A stretch of 64,000 nt of DNA from Bacillus sp. AZ43 (GTDB taxonomy: Bacteria; Actinomycetota; Actinomycetes; Mycobacteriales; Geodermatophilaceae), in assembly GCA_004570425.1 (NCBI GenBank), contig SPQJ01000010.1, positions 41,685 to 105,684 on the forward strand. Direction: 5' to 3'. Within the stretch, counting starts at the first letter, position 1. Each line of letters begins with the position of its first letter. The translations under genes and the position numbers were made by a program. The notes beneath the pieces were generated by a model. The model had not been told where the DNA came from, searched no databases, and saw nothing but the letters and a program-made list of their open reading frames with translations. This document shows positions 8,799 to 16,079 of this stretch, in pieces.

Positions 8799-8969
8799 AT
8801 GAAGGAGCTCCGGTGCCGTGACGCCGGGTTCGACTGCGACGCCGTCGTCCGCGGCGAGACGGTCGACGAGGTGATGGCGCAGGCCGGTCCGCACGCCGAG
8901 GAGGCCCACGGCGTCGAGGTGGGCCCGGAGATGGCGGGGCAGATCAGGACGCTGGTCCACGACGCCTGA
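8799..8969 (+). CDS. DUF1059-type small protein (56 aa)
   Basis: A 56-residue protein, MKELRCRDAGFDCDAVVRGE, with the DUF1059 layout: two cysteines in an RCRDAGFDCD segment and a later EVMAQAGPHAEEAHG stretch. GAGGAGG lies eight bases before the ATG. Members are small, soluble and of unknown biochemical function. It is a stand-alone gene 22 bases before the oxidoreductase. Confidence 0.85.
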   Translation: MKELRCRDAGFDCDAVVRGETVDEVMAQAGPHAEEAHGVEVGPEMAGQIRTLVHDA

Positions 8970-8991
8970 CCGCCCCGGGCAGAATCGCCCG

Positions 8992-10044
8992 GTGACCAGT
9001 GACGCGCCCCCGACCTCCCCCGTGCGCTTCGGCCTCGTCGGCTACGGCTTCGGCGGCCGGTACTTCCACGCGCCGCTGCTCGGCGCGGCGCCGGAGATCG
9101 ACCTCCTCGGGGTCGTGACGTCGTCGGCCGAGCGGCGGGCGCTGGTCGAGCGGGACTCGCCCGGTCGGGCCACCTTCGGCTCGCTGGACGAGCTGGTGGC
9201 CGCCGGCGCGGAGGCCGTGGCCATCTCGACGCCGGCCGCGACGCACAGCGAGCTCACCGACCGGGCCCTCGAGCTGGGGCTGGCGGTCGTGTGCGACAAG
9301 CCCTTCGCCCTGGACGCGGCTGCCGCCACCCGCTCGGTCGAGCTGGCCGAGAGCCGCGGCCTGCCCCTGTCGCCGTACCAGAACCGGCGGTGGGACTCCG
9401 ACTTCCTGACCGTGCGCCGGCTCGTGGACGACGGGGTGCTGGGCGAGGTCGTGCGCTTCGAGTCCCGCTTCGAGCGGCTGGCCCCCGACGCCGGCCCCGG
9501 CGCGTCCGGCGGCGGGACCCTGCTCGACTTCGGCAGCCACCTCGTCGACCAGGCCCTCGTGCTGATGGGTCCGGTGGCGGCCGTCTACGCCGAGTGGCGG
9601 CAGCGCGAGAACGGTCTGGACGACGACGTCTTCGTCGCGCTCACCCACACCAGCGGCGCCCGCTCGCACCTGTGGGGCAGCTGGAGCCAGGGGGCGCCGG
9701 GGCCGCGGTTCCGGGTGACCGGCACCGAGGCGAGCTACGTCAACGGCACGCTGATGGACTGCCAGGAGGACCAGCTCCTCGCCGGTCACACCCCGGCGTC
9801 GCTGGGCCCCGCCTGGGGCGCCGAGCCGTCGGTGCGGTGGGGCCGGGTCCACCGGGGGGACGACGGCGAGGTCGTGCCGACGGAGAACGGCGCCTGGAGC
9901 ACCTTCTACCCGGCGTTCGCCCGGGCGGTCCGCGGCCTGGGGCCGGTGCCGGTCGAGCCCCGCGACGCCATCGCCTCGATGACCGTGCTGGACGCCGCCC
10001 GCCGCAGCGCGACCGAGGGGGGCGTCGTCCGCTTCACCGGCTAG
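8992..10044 (+). CDS. Gfo/Idh/MocA-family oxidoreductase (350 aa)
   Basis: The N-terminal Rossmann fold has GLVGYGFGGRYFHAP (nucleotide-binding glycines), ISTPAATHSELT and VVCDKPFALDAAAA, in which the EKP-type lysine is replaced in context by DKP. The C-terminal domain has LLDFGSHLVDQAL, the GxHxxD signature of the family. It should be an NAD(P)-dependent dehydrogenase acting on a sugar or inositol-like substrate; the substrate cannot be read from sequence. The start is GTG 8992. Its end overlaps the convergent cobU gene by four bases. Confidence 0.9.
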   Translation: MTSDAPPTSPVRFGLVGYGFGGRYFHAPLLGAAPEIDLLGVVTSSAERRALVERDSPGRATFGSLDELVAAGAEAVAISTPAATHSELTDRALELGLAVVCDKPFALDAAAATRSVELAESRGLPLSPYQNRRWDSDFLTVRRLVDDGVLGEVVRFESRFERLAPDAGPGASGGGTLLDFGSHLVDQALVLMGPVAAVYAEWRQRENGLDDDVFVALTHTSGARSHLWGSWSQGAPGPRFRVTGTEASYVNGTLMDCQEDQLLAGHTPASLGPAWGAEPSVRWGRVHRGDDGEVVPTENGAWSTFYPAFARAVRGLGPVPVEPRDAIASMTVLDAARRSATEGGVVRFTG

Positions 10045-10595
10045 CGCAGCCGCTGCGGCAACCCGGCGGTCACCAGCCAGACGCGGTCGGACGCCGCGGC
10101 GACGCGCGCGTTGAGCACGCCGAGCTCGTCGCGGAACCGGCGGCCCGACGGCGTGGCCGGCACGACCCCCGACCCCACCTCGTTGCTGACGCCGACCACC
10201 CGGCGCCGGGTGGTCCGCCAGGCCTCGACGGCCCGGTCCACCTCGACGGCGAGCCGTTCGTCGGCGCCCGCCTCCTCGGCCCACACCCCGCAGCCGTCCA
10301 TCACCTGCGCCAGCCAGGTGGTCAGGCAGTCGACGAGCACCGGCGGGCCGGTCCGGCCGAGCACGGTCACCAGGTCGGTGGTCTCGGTCGTCGTCCACGA
10401 CGGCGGACGGCGGGCGCGGTGCAGGGCGACCCGCTCGGCCCACTCGGCGTCGTCCCCGCTCGGCACCAGACCGCAGGCGACGTACTCGACCGAGGGCTCC
10501 CGGTGGAGCATCTGCTCGGCGTAGGACGACTTGCCCGAGCGGGCACCGCCGAGGACCAGCACACGCCGCGGCCGGCGGAACGGGGAGCGCAGCAC
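10041..10595 (-). CDS. cobU: Adenosylcobinamide kinase / adenosylcobinamide-phosphate guanylyltransferase
   Basis: A 184-residue protein with P-loop GGARSGKS (residues 16-23), followed by SYAEQM. It has the internal motif HRARRPPSWTT, whose histidine is the guanylylated residue of CobU, then VLVDCLTTWL and SNEVGSGVVP. CobU phosphorylates adenosylcobinamide and transfers GMP to it in the late steps of cobalamin nucleotide-loop assembly. No other cobalamin gene is adjacent apart from the phosphatase domain of the RNase HI fusion at 27625-28716, which resembles CobC. Confidence 0.93.
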   Translation of the reverse strand: MLRSPFRRPRRVLVLGGARSGKSSYAEQMLHREPSVEYVACGLVPSGDDAEWAERVALHRARRPPSWTTTETTDLVTVLGRTGPPVLVDCLTTWLAQVMDGCGVWAEEAGADERLAVEVDRAVEAWRTTRRRVVGVSNEVGSGVVPATPSGRRFRDELGVLNARVAAASDRVWLVTAGLPQRLR

Positions 10596-10655
10596 GCGGT
10601 CACGCTAGATGAACTGCGTTGCCACCCCTTCCGCCGACTGCCTAGCGTGGCCCGC

Positions 10656-11369
10656 GTGCCCCTCCACCTCGTCGCGCTCGGCGTGGACGCGCTCGACCCC
10701 GCCCGGCTCGCGGGCTTCTGGAGCGGCCTGCTCGGCTGGGCGGTGGCCGACGACGGCGTGACGCTGGAGCCCACGGACGACACGGGGTTCCGCCTCCGGT
10801 TCCTGCCCACCGACCGGCCGAAGACCGCACCGAACCGGGTGCACCCCGACCTGACGAGCACGTCCCTCGATGACCAGCGGCGGACGGTCGCCCGCGCCCT
10901 GGAGCTCGGCGGCCGGCACATCGACGTCGGGCAGCGTCCCGAGGAGGGCCACGTGGTGCTGGCCGATCCGGAGGGCAACGAGTTCTGCGTGATCGGCCCG
11001 GGCAACCGGTTCCTCGCCGACTGCGGCTTCGTCGGCGCGCTCGCCGGCGACGGCACCCAGGCGGTCGGCTACTTCTGGCGGGACGCGCTCGGTTGGCCGC
11101 TCGTCTGGGACCAGGACGAGGAGACCGCGATCCGGTCACCGCACGGCGGGCCCAAGCTCACCTGGGGCGGCCCGCCGGTCGCGCCGAGGACGGGGAGGAA
11201 CCGGTGGCACCTCGACGTCGCCCCGCCGACCGGTGGGAGCCGGCAGGCGGAGGTCGATCGGCTGACCTCGCTCGGGGCGACACGCGCCGCCGACGACGGG
11301 TGCGAGGGCGCGGTGGCGATGACCGACCCCGACGGCAACGAGTTCTGCGTGCTGGCCGCCCCTCGCTGA
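10656..11369 (+). CDS. VOC (glyoxalase/bleomycin-resistance-like) family protein, two-module
   Basis: About 237 residues with two vicinal-oxygen-chelate modules, each ending in the same pattern: LADPEGNEFCVIGPG near residue 110 and MTDPDGNEFCVLAAPR at the C-terminus. Each has one likely metal-binding glutamate. The first module starts LHLVALGVDALDPARLAGFW. The start is uncertain between GTG 10647 and GTG 10656. These proteins act as metal-dependent lyases, dioxygenases or drug-binding proteins; the substrate is unknown. The stop lies nine bases from the left repeat of Element 1, so this was the natural downstream neighbour of rnpB before insertion. Confidence 0.82.
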   Translation: MPLHLVALGVDALDPARLAGFWSGLLGWAVADDGVTLEPTDDTGFRLRFLPTDRPKTAPNRVHPDLTSTSLDDQRRTVARALELGGRHIDVGQRPEEGHVVLADPEGNEFCVIGPGNRFLADCGFVGALAGDGTQAVGYFWRDALGWPLVWDQDEETAIRSPHGGPKLTWGGPPVAPRTGRNRWHLDVAPPTGGSRQAEVDRLTSLGATRAADDGCEGAVAMTDPDGNEFCVLAAPR

Positions 11370-11377
11370 GCGGGGGA

Positions 11378-11405
11378 CGACGGACGAGTCGGCCTGTACG
11401 CCGGG
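11378..11405. repeat. Left attachment repeat of Element 1 (rnpB 3'-end copy)
   Basis: 28 bases identical to 23904-23931. The sequence runs from CGACGGACGAGTCGG through GTACGCCGGG and corresponds to the last bases of RNase P RNA (P1 3' strand and adjoining conserved region). Flanks differ on both sides, as expected for an att core. It lies nine bases after the VOC gene stop. Confidence 0.85.
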
Positions 11406-11513
11406 AACGGTAAGCCGGCATCGGGCTGCCCGTGGAACTCGACGAACGTGGCCGCTGAACTGCGGATTCACAGTTTGACGCTACTGACAAGTAACGGCTG
11501 ACATCGGCTGATT

Positions 11514-11543
11514 TGCGGACTGGCTGCGGACTGGCTGCGGACT
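11514..11543 (+). repeat. Three TGCGGACT repeats at 11-base pitch (candidate integrase arm sites, left end)
   Basis: TGCGGACT occurs at 11514-11521, 11525-11532 and 11536-11543, each unit separated by three bases so that the pitch is 11. The same octamer occurs twice at the same pitch and orientation beside the right end (23844, 23855). The spacing of about one helical turn and the presence at both ends suggest arm-type integrase or excisionase binding sites. Confidence 0.55.
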
Positions 11544-11996
11544 CTGGCGGATGACCCGTGCCCCATCTCGATCATGTTGAGGGCGACGACGCCGCTCCAC
11601 AGCCGGTCGAGGGTGCCGGCTGCGCCGGGTCGCCGGAAGGGCGCTTTCGCGTCCCTTCGGGATGGGCCTGCGGCCCACCCTTCCCCCGACCCGTCCCAGC
11701 CGGATTGGGGCCGGTTGTGGAGAGCGACCAGGACTGTGTGGATGGGCGTCCGGGGACCTTCCAAGCCGTACGAAGCGCCGAGTATGCCGGTCAGGTGATC
11801 ACCACAAGGGGATCCCATACGGACACTCGCGCCAGCCGGCGGCGGCGCCGGCATCGGCTGTTCGCATGGGCCGGAACGGCGGCTCGTGTCGGTGCCGGCC
11901 GGTATGTTGCCGTGGAGCGTCGCCCAACGTCGGCGTGGGCACTGTCCGTGGTCAGCGCGGCGGTGGTTAAGGCCTTCGATCCGCCGGGGGGACGTC
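11544..11996. other. Non-coding left margin of Element 1
   Basis: Open frames here on both strands have no recognisable protein signature and unfavourable codon usage. The stretch probably contains the promoter of the TIR/caspase operon. A remnant of an older inserted gene cannot be excluded. Confidence 0.4.
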
Positions 11997-12368
11997 GTGG
12001 CAGACACCAAGGTCATCTTCATCGCTTTCGCCATCGAGGACGAGCGTCAGCGTGACTTCCTCAAGGGCCAGACCCTCAGCCCGCGCGCCCCGTACAAGTT
12101 CGTGGACATGTCGGTAAAGGAGCCCTACGACACCGGCTGGAAGGACAAAGTGCGCACGCGCATCCGTCGCTCGGCCGGAGTGATCGTCCTGGTGAGCAAG
12201 AACTCCCTGACCTCGACAGGTCAGAAGTGGGAGATCAAGTGCGCCCAGGAAGAGCGCAAGCCGATTCGCGGGATCTGGGCGTATAGGAACGACCGCACCA
12301 GCTTGGCAGGAGTGGCCACCGTCGCCTGGACCGACCAGAACATCATCAACTTCATCGACTCACTGTGA
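11997..12368 (+). CDS. TIR-like domain protein (MTH538/ThsB-like), first gene of a Thoeris-type operon
   Basis: A 123-residue protein that is essentially one domain: [20 protein letters not shown] (first strand), [37 protein letters not shown], then [19 protein letters not shown]. This order matches the MTH538 TIR-like fold that includes ThsB. E79 in WEIK sits where TIR NADases place the catalytic glutamate. I start at GTG 11997 because GGGGGG lies close upstream and the fold begins at once; an in-frame start at 11886 adds a disordered leader. It is followed after ten bases by the caspase-like gene. Inferred role: make an NAD-derived signal after phage sensing. Confidence 0.75.
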   Translation: MADTKVIFIAFAIEDERQRDFLKGQTLSPRAPYKFVDMSVKEPYDTGWKDKVRTRIRRSAGVIVLVSKNSLTSTGQKWEIKCAQEERKPIRGIWAYRNDRTSLAGVATVAWTDQNIINFIDSL

Positions 12369-12378
12369 GCGCGGCCCG

Positions 12379-13362
12379 ATGAGAAAGGCACTCGTCGTCG
12401 GCATCGACCACTACGACCACATCGGGGTTCTCCAAGGCGCGGTCAACGACGCCCGCCGCGTCCACGACGTTCTCGAGCGCAACGCCGACAGCTCCGTAAA
12501 TTTCAGCACGCCTCGACTGCTCGCAGCGGCCGACCCGGACACCGCCATTACACGAGGCGAGCTCAAGGCCGCTGTGCTCGAATTGTTCGCCAATGACTCC
12601 GACATCGCCCTGTTTTACTTCTCAGGCCACGGCTATATCGAGGACACCGGCGGCGGCTTCTTATGCGCGAGTGACTGCCGATCCGGCGACGACGGGCTCC
12701 CGCTCTCGGAGGTCATGACGGCGGCACACGCCTCGAAGGCGAGAAACAAAGTCATCATCCTCGACAGCTGCCACAGCGGTGTGTCCGGCAGCACCTCGCG
12801 TCAGCGGGACGTCGCCGAGATCTCCGACGGCATGACGATCCTGACCGCTTCCACCGCCGATCAGTACGCCATGGAGACGGGCGGGGCGGGAGTCTTCACC
12901 AGCCTGCTGGTCGACGCAATGAACGGCGCCGCCGCCAACCTCCTCGGCGATGTCACCCCCGGCAGCGTGTACGCCCACATCGATCAGTCCCTCGGGCCGT
13001 GGGCACAGCGACCTGTCTTCAAGACCAACGTCACGAGATTCGTCTCCCTACGCAGAGCCGAAGCTCCGCTCGAGCTCCGGGACCTGCAGCAGCTGCCGGC
13101 TCTGTTCGCCTCGGCGACAACGCGGATCCAGCTCGACCCCAGCTACGAACCAGAGCGGACAGGACAGGAACCTGCCTCGGTTCCAGCACCAGACCCCGTG
13201 CGAAACGCTCAGTTCGAGGTCCTGCAGAGATACCGAGCTGTGAATCTTGTCCGCCCTATTGACGCTCCTCACATGTGGCACGCCGCGATGGAGAGCAAGG
13301 CGTGCGAGCTGACCCCCCTCGGCCAGCACTACTGGCACCTGGCGCAGAAGCGACTGTTGTGA
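12379..13362 (+). CDS. Caspase-like (C14) protease, candidate effector of the TIR operon
   Basis: A 327-residue protein. The N-terminal 220 residues form a caspase-like p20 fold: [39 protein letters not shown] (catalytic H84) and [15 protein letters not shown] (catalytic C131). The C-terminal 100 residues contain a short helical segment, [18 protein letters not shown], that I cannot assign and that may sense the signal. Type IV Thoeris is known to pair a TIR enzyme with a caspase-like protease activated by a cyclic ADP-ribose isomer; the gene pair here has that composition. The stop overlaps the next gene (GTGA). Confidence 0.8.
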   Translation: MRKALVVGIDHYDHIGVLQGAVNDARRVHDVLERNADSSVNFSTPRLLAAADPDTAITRGELKAAVLELFANDSDIALFYFSGHGYIEDTGGGFLCASDCRSGDDGLPLSEVMTAAHASKARNKVIILDSCHSGVSGSTSRQRDVAEISDGMTILTASTADQYAMETGGAGVFTSLLVDAMNGAAANLLGDVTPGSVYAHIDQSLGPWAQRPVFKTNVTRFVSLRRAEAPLELRDLQQLPALFASATTRIQLDPSYEPERTGQEPASVPAPDPVRNAQFEVLQRYRAVNLVRPIDAPHMWHAAMESKACELTPLGQHYWHLAQKRLL

Positions 13363-13652
13363 CGCCGCCAGACCCGGACGTTAGAGCCATCCTCGAAGCC
13401 GACGAGTTCGTCGACCGCCTGGCCGCCGTCGAGCACGAACGCTGGGCGCACTGGCAGCAGTATCTACACGACCAGTGCCAGCGCAAGAACGACGGCTCGC
13501 TGGTCATCCCAGCCGAACTCGCCAAGCGATGGTCGGCGCAGATCGAGACCCCGTACGCACAACTCTCGGAGGCGGAACGGGAGAGCGATCGCGACCAGGT
13601 GCGCCGTTACCTACCGCTCATCATCGAAGCACTCGCGCACCACAAACCCTGA
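13359..13652 (+). CDS. Small EHERW / RyR-like domain protein, third gene of the TIR-caspase operon
   Basis: 97 residues starting at GTG 13359, which overlaps the caspase stop. Visible motifs are [18 protein letters not shown] and, after a [10 protein letters not shown] segment, [20 protein letters not shown]. The HxRW start and the later ExExDR segment resemble RyR-repeat domains, which Aravind and colleagues proposed as nucleotide-ligand binders in prokaryotic conflict systems. The same EHERW family also occurs as stand-alone proteins of unknown role. Translational coupling to the protease suggests it works with it, for example as ligand sensor, substrate or inhibitor. RyR assignment is by eye and moderate. 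Confidence 0.55.
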   Translation: MTPPDPDVRAILEADEFVDRLAAVEHERWAHWQQYLHDQCQRKNDGSLVIPAELAKRWSAQIETPYAQLSEAERESDRDQVRRYLPLIIEALAHHKP

Positions 13653-13725
13653 GTCGTACGGAGCTGCACCCTCAGGGCGGGGTCAAGTCCGCTGGTCCCT
13701 CATCGTACGACTTGAAGGAGCGATG

Positions 13726-14232
13726 CTAAAACCGGTAGTAGTGCTCTCTCACCTTGCTTTGCCACTTGGCTACCACCTCTCGGAGTTCTCGCGCTTGCTC
13801 CCGAGACGGGTGCGCGGGGGGCATGTAGTGGACGAACACGTCGGTAACTCCGTTGTCGAACACGCCACCCGTCACCGATTTCTCCTTGAAGATCAAAAGA
13901 GGTAGACGCATACCGAAGAGGATGCCCGCCTCTAGGTTGTTCCAAGGAGTGGGAAAAGCGGTCGGCTCGGTGACATGCTTCTCGTCCGGCGTTCCTGGCT
14001 TCCTGATTCCTGTCAAACTGCGAAACTGCTCAAACCCCAAGATTATGCCGCCTGAGCAATGCTTAGCGATGACCGCAACTTCTTTGAGCGGATAATCCGT
14101 TGGATACTCCCGCCGGCCTAAAGCACGAGGCTCCAGGCCGTTTGCATGAAGTAGTTTAATGATTCTGCCTCGTGCACCCTCCTGCTCAGGGCTGAGCGAG
14201 GTGGGCGCGGACACGAAGACCGGGATGCGCAC
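13726..14232 (-). CDS. TIR-like / deoxyribosyltransferase-like Rossmann protein (168 aa)
   Basis: Starts MRIPVFVSAPTSLSPEQEGA, then LEPRALGRREYPTDYPLKEV, HCSGGIILGFEQF and PTPWNNLEAGILFGMRLPLL. A first strand with a short polar loop, a strand ending in an IILGF segment and a helix starting WNNLEAG resemble TIR or nucleoside 2-deoxyribosyltransferase/SLOG-type folds, with the glutamate of NNLEAG as candidate catalytic residue. It points toward the TIR-caspase operon. Base composition is clearly more AT-rich than any core gene in the window, a sign of recent transfer. Function unproven; a nucleotide-processing defence role is an inference. Confidence 0.5.
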   Translation of the reverse strand: MRIPVFVSAPTSLSPEQEGARGRIIKLLHANGLEPRALGRREYPTDYPLKEVAVIAKHCSGGIILGFEQFRSLTGIRKPGTPDEKHVTEPTAFPTPWNNLEAGILFGMRLPLLIFKEKSVTGGVFDNGVTDVFVHYMPPAHPSREQARELREVVAKWQSKVREHYYRF

Positions 14233-14396
14233 CGGCGCAGGCTACGCGCGCGTGACCGACTTCCACAGCGCTGTGCGCGCTGCTGGGGCTGACGAGAAGC
14301 CTTGGCCGCGCCGGTCGCTAACTAAAGGGCCCCTGCCCTTCCTGCGGGGCACCCTGAGGCTCGGGCAGCGGTCGGCGGATGAAGCCTCCCTCGCGC

Positions 14397-14560
14397 TTAG
14401 TGCCGCTGCGCGCCCGGGCCCCAGAACGCCAAGCCGGTCGCCCGGCCGTCCTGGAACACCTCGACGCGGGCGTCGAGGCCGTAGTCGCGGCGGACGGTCT
14501 CCAACGTCCATTCCGCCGGAAGGAGGGGCGCAGCGCGATCGCCGACTCCTCCTCCAGGAC
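14397..14560 (-). pseudogene. Gene remnant: C-terminal fragment of an unidentified protein
   Basis: The minus frame ending at TAA 14397 reads AEWTLETVRRDYGLDARVEV and continues FQDGRATGLAFWGPGAQRH. Third codon positions are almost all G or C, unlike the flanking non-coding DNA, yet the frame has no start or meaningful upstream extension. I read it as the surviving tail of a decayed gene. The family is not recognised. Confidence 0.35.
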
Positions 14561-14661
14561 GTGCTCGCGTGGACGGCCCGGCATTCCTGGGCCGAAAGAC
14601 AGTGTCACCCTCTGACGATCCTTCTGCGAGACGCTTCCATACAGTGATCCGATTCGTTGGG

Positions 14662-15912
14662 CTACCGAGCCGACTGCAACATCGTCTGCAGATTCTGGAC
14701 TCCGCCCTGGTTCACGGCATCCAGTGCGAGCGCGCACACCTGCTCCAAGTAGGCCGCCTCATCGACGTCAAGTCGAATCGCGGAGCGAACCTTCGTGTAC
14801 CTCGCCAGAGGAATCGAAGTGCCGTCGAAGCGAAAGCCACTACCGTCGACCGTCTCGACTACCAACGGTTCGTCGCCGGCCCACTCGATCCCAAGAACAA
14901 CGGCGTACTCGGACATCGCGCCCATTGCGCTGGTCGCTTCCCGGAGCAGAGCCATAACATCCACGACGGAGCATTCGATATGGGCCGACCGGACTCGGTT
15001 GCCTGGCAAGGTGGCCATCTCTGATCCGCTGATCCTGTGGCCGCCGATGGCTTGGGCGAGACTCACGGCGCCGGAATCGTGGACCGCCATCCACGCCTCT
15101 CGCCAGGACCGGGAGCCGTTCGCCTCGTTGACGAGTACCCATCGCCTGAGACCGCGACGTGGGTTGAGCCTGTCGACTGCTTCGAGCGGGTGCACCCCCG
15201 CGCTCCTCCGAGCCCAGCCCAGTGCACGAGGCTCGGTGTCGCAGACGACCTGTTGCATCTCCGCCCGATCGAGGTGATGCGTGGTTACAGGAAGCCTTGG
15301 CTGGGCAACGATGATCAACCATGCGCGTTCACTAGTAGCTCGTCCGGCTGCGAGTTCGTCGTAGAGATCGAACAAGGCACTGTCAGCGTTTCGCCGCTCG
15401 TCGAGTCGGATACGATAGAGCGCCTCCAGTTGTCGTTCTCGCATCCATTCCGTGTCGGCATGATTGCGCACTGGGGCCCCAAAGTAGTTGCCGCGATAGA
15501 TCAGATGAGGAGCGTCGACGCTCGGGGGCACGACCACCACCAGCGCACGTTTGCCCTCGTTGCCCGCCCGCACGATATCGAGCCCGAATACCGGTGGTTG
15601 GATGCCGGTCACCGCGACACGTCGCAAGGTACGTTCATAGGACTCTGTCACGTCGCCGACGTCGACCCGACCCGTCGCCTTGGTGTCCCTCTCCGTGATG
15701 CCGAATACGACGAGGCCACCGCCGCTGTTGGCGAATGCCGCGATGTCCTTGACAAGGTCTGATTGTGCGAGTGTTCCTTCGGGCGGTAGCCGGGACTTCC
15801 AGTCCAGCTGGTCGGTCTCCGCAATGCCGGCCGCAGTGGCGTCATCCAGCATAGCCGAGGTAATCGGTCCGGGCTGTGCACCAAGGGCCTGGTGGAGAGC
15901 AGTGAAAGCCAC
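14662..15912 (-). CDS. AlbA_2 (Schlafen-like) domain protein (416 aa)
   Basis: The N-terminal domain has TDQLDWKSRLPPEG followed by LVKDIAAFANSGGGLVVFGI. This is the Schlafen/AlbA_2 signature: an acidic-aromatic ExK-like motif, then AxANxxGGxLxxG. A later helix-rich region, about residues 130-416, has no assignment and ends in a helix. Proteins with this domain bind nucleic acid or nucleotides, and several act as RNases or regulators in phage defence. The gene lies alone on the minus strand between the TIR-like gene and the nuclease pair. The start is GTG 15912. A DNA-binding transcription regulator is the main alternative. Confidence 0.75.
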   Translation of the reverse strand: MAFTALHQALGAQPGPITSAMLDDATAAGIAETDQLDWKSRLPPEGTLAQSDLVKDIAAFANSGGGLVVFGITERDTKATGRVDVGDVTESYERTLRRVAVTGIQPPVFGLDIVRAGNEGKRALVVVVPPSVDAPHLIYRGNYFGAPVRNHADTEWMRERQLEALYRIRLDERRNADSALFDLYDELAAGRATSERAWLIIVAQPRLPVTTHHLDRAEMQQVVCDTEPRALGWARRSAGVHPLEAVDRLNPRRGLRRWVLVNEANGSRSWREAWMAVHDSGAVSLAQAIGGHRISGSEMATLPGNRVRSAHIECSVVDVMALLREATSAMGAMSEYAVVLGIEWAGDEPLVVETVDGSGFRFDGTSIPLARYTKVRSAIRLDVDEAAYLEQVCALALDAVNQGGVQNLQTMLQSAR

Positions 15913-16079
15913 ATTGGCAACTTACCGATACCTCGAGGTCGCCGCGTCCGCAGTCACCGCCTCGGAGACTCGTACGCGATAGGACGCGGGATGGTGGCCC
16001 TTGGCACGCGGATGAGTTACAGGCAGACGCGCCAGCGGGGGCCCGCCGTCCCGGGACCTAGTGCCGAGACCACGCGTCA

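Noticed and set aside
9291..11369. 692-codon open frame ending at the VOC gene stop
   Set aside because: Only the last 237 codons are the VOC protein; the earlier part overlaps the oxidoreductase and cobU in other frames.
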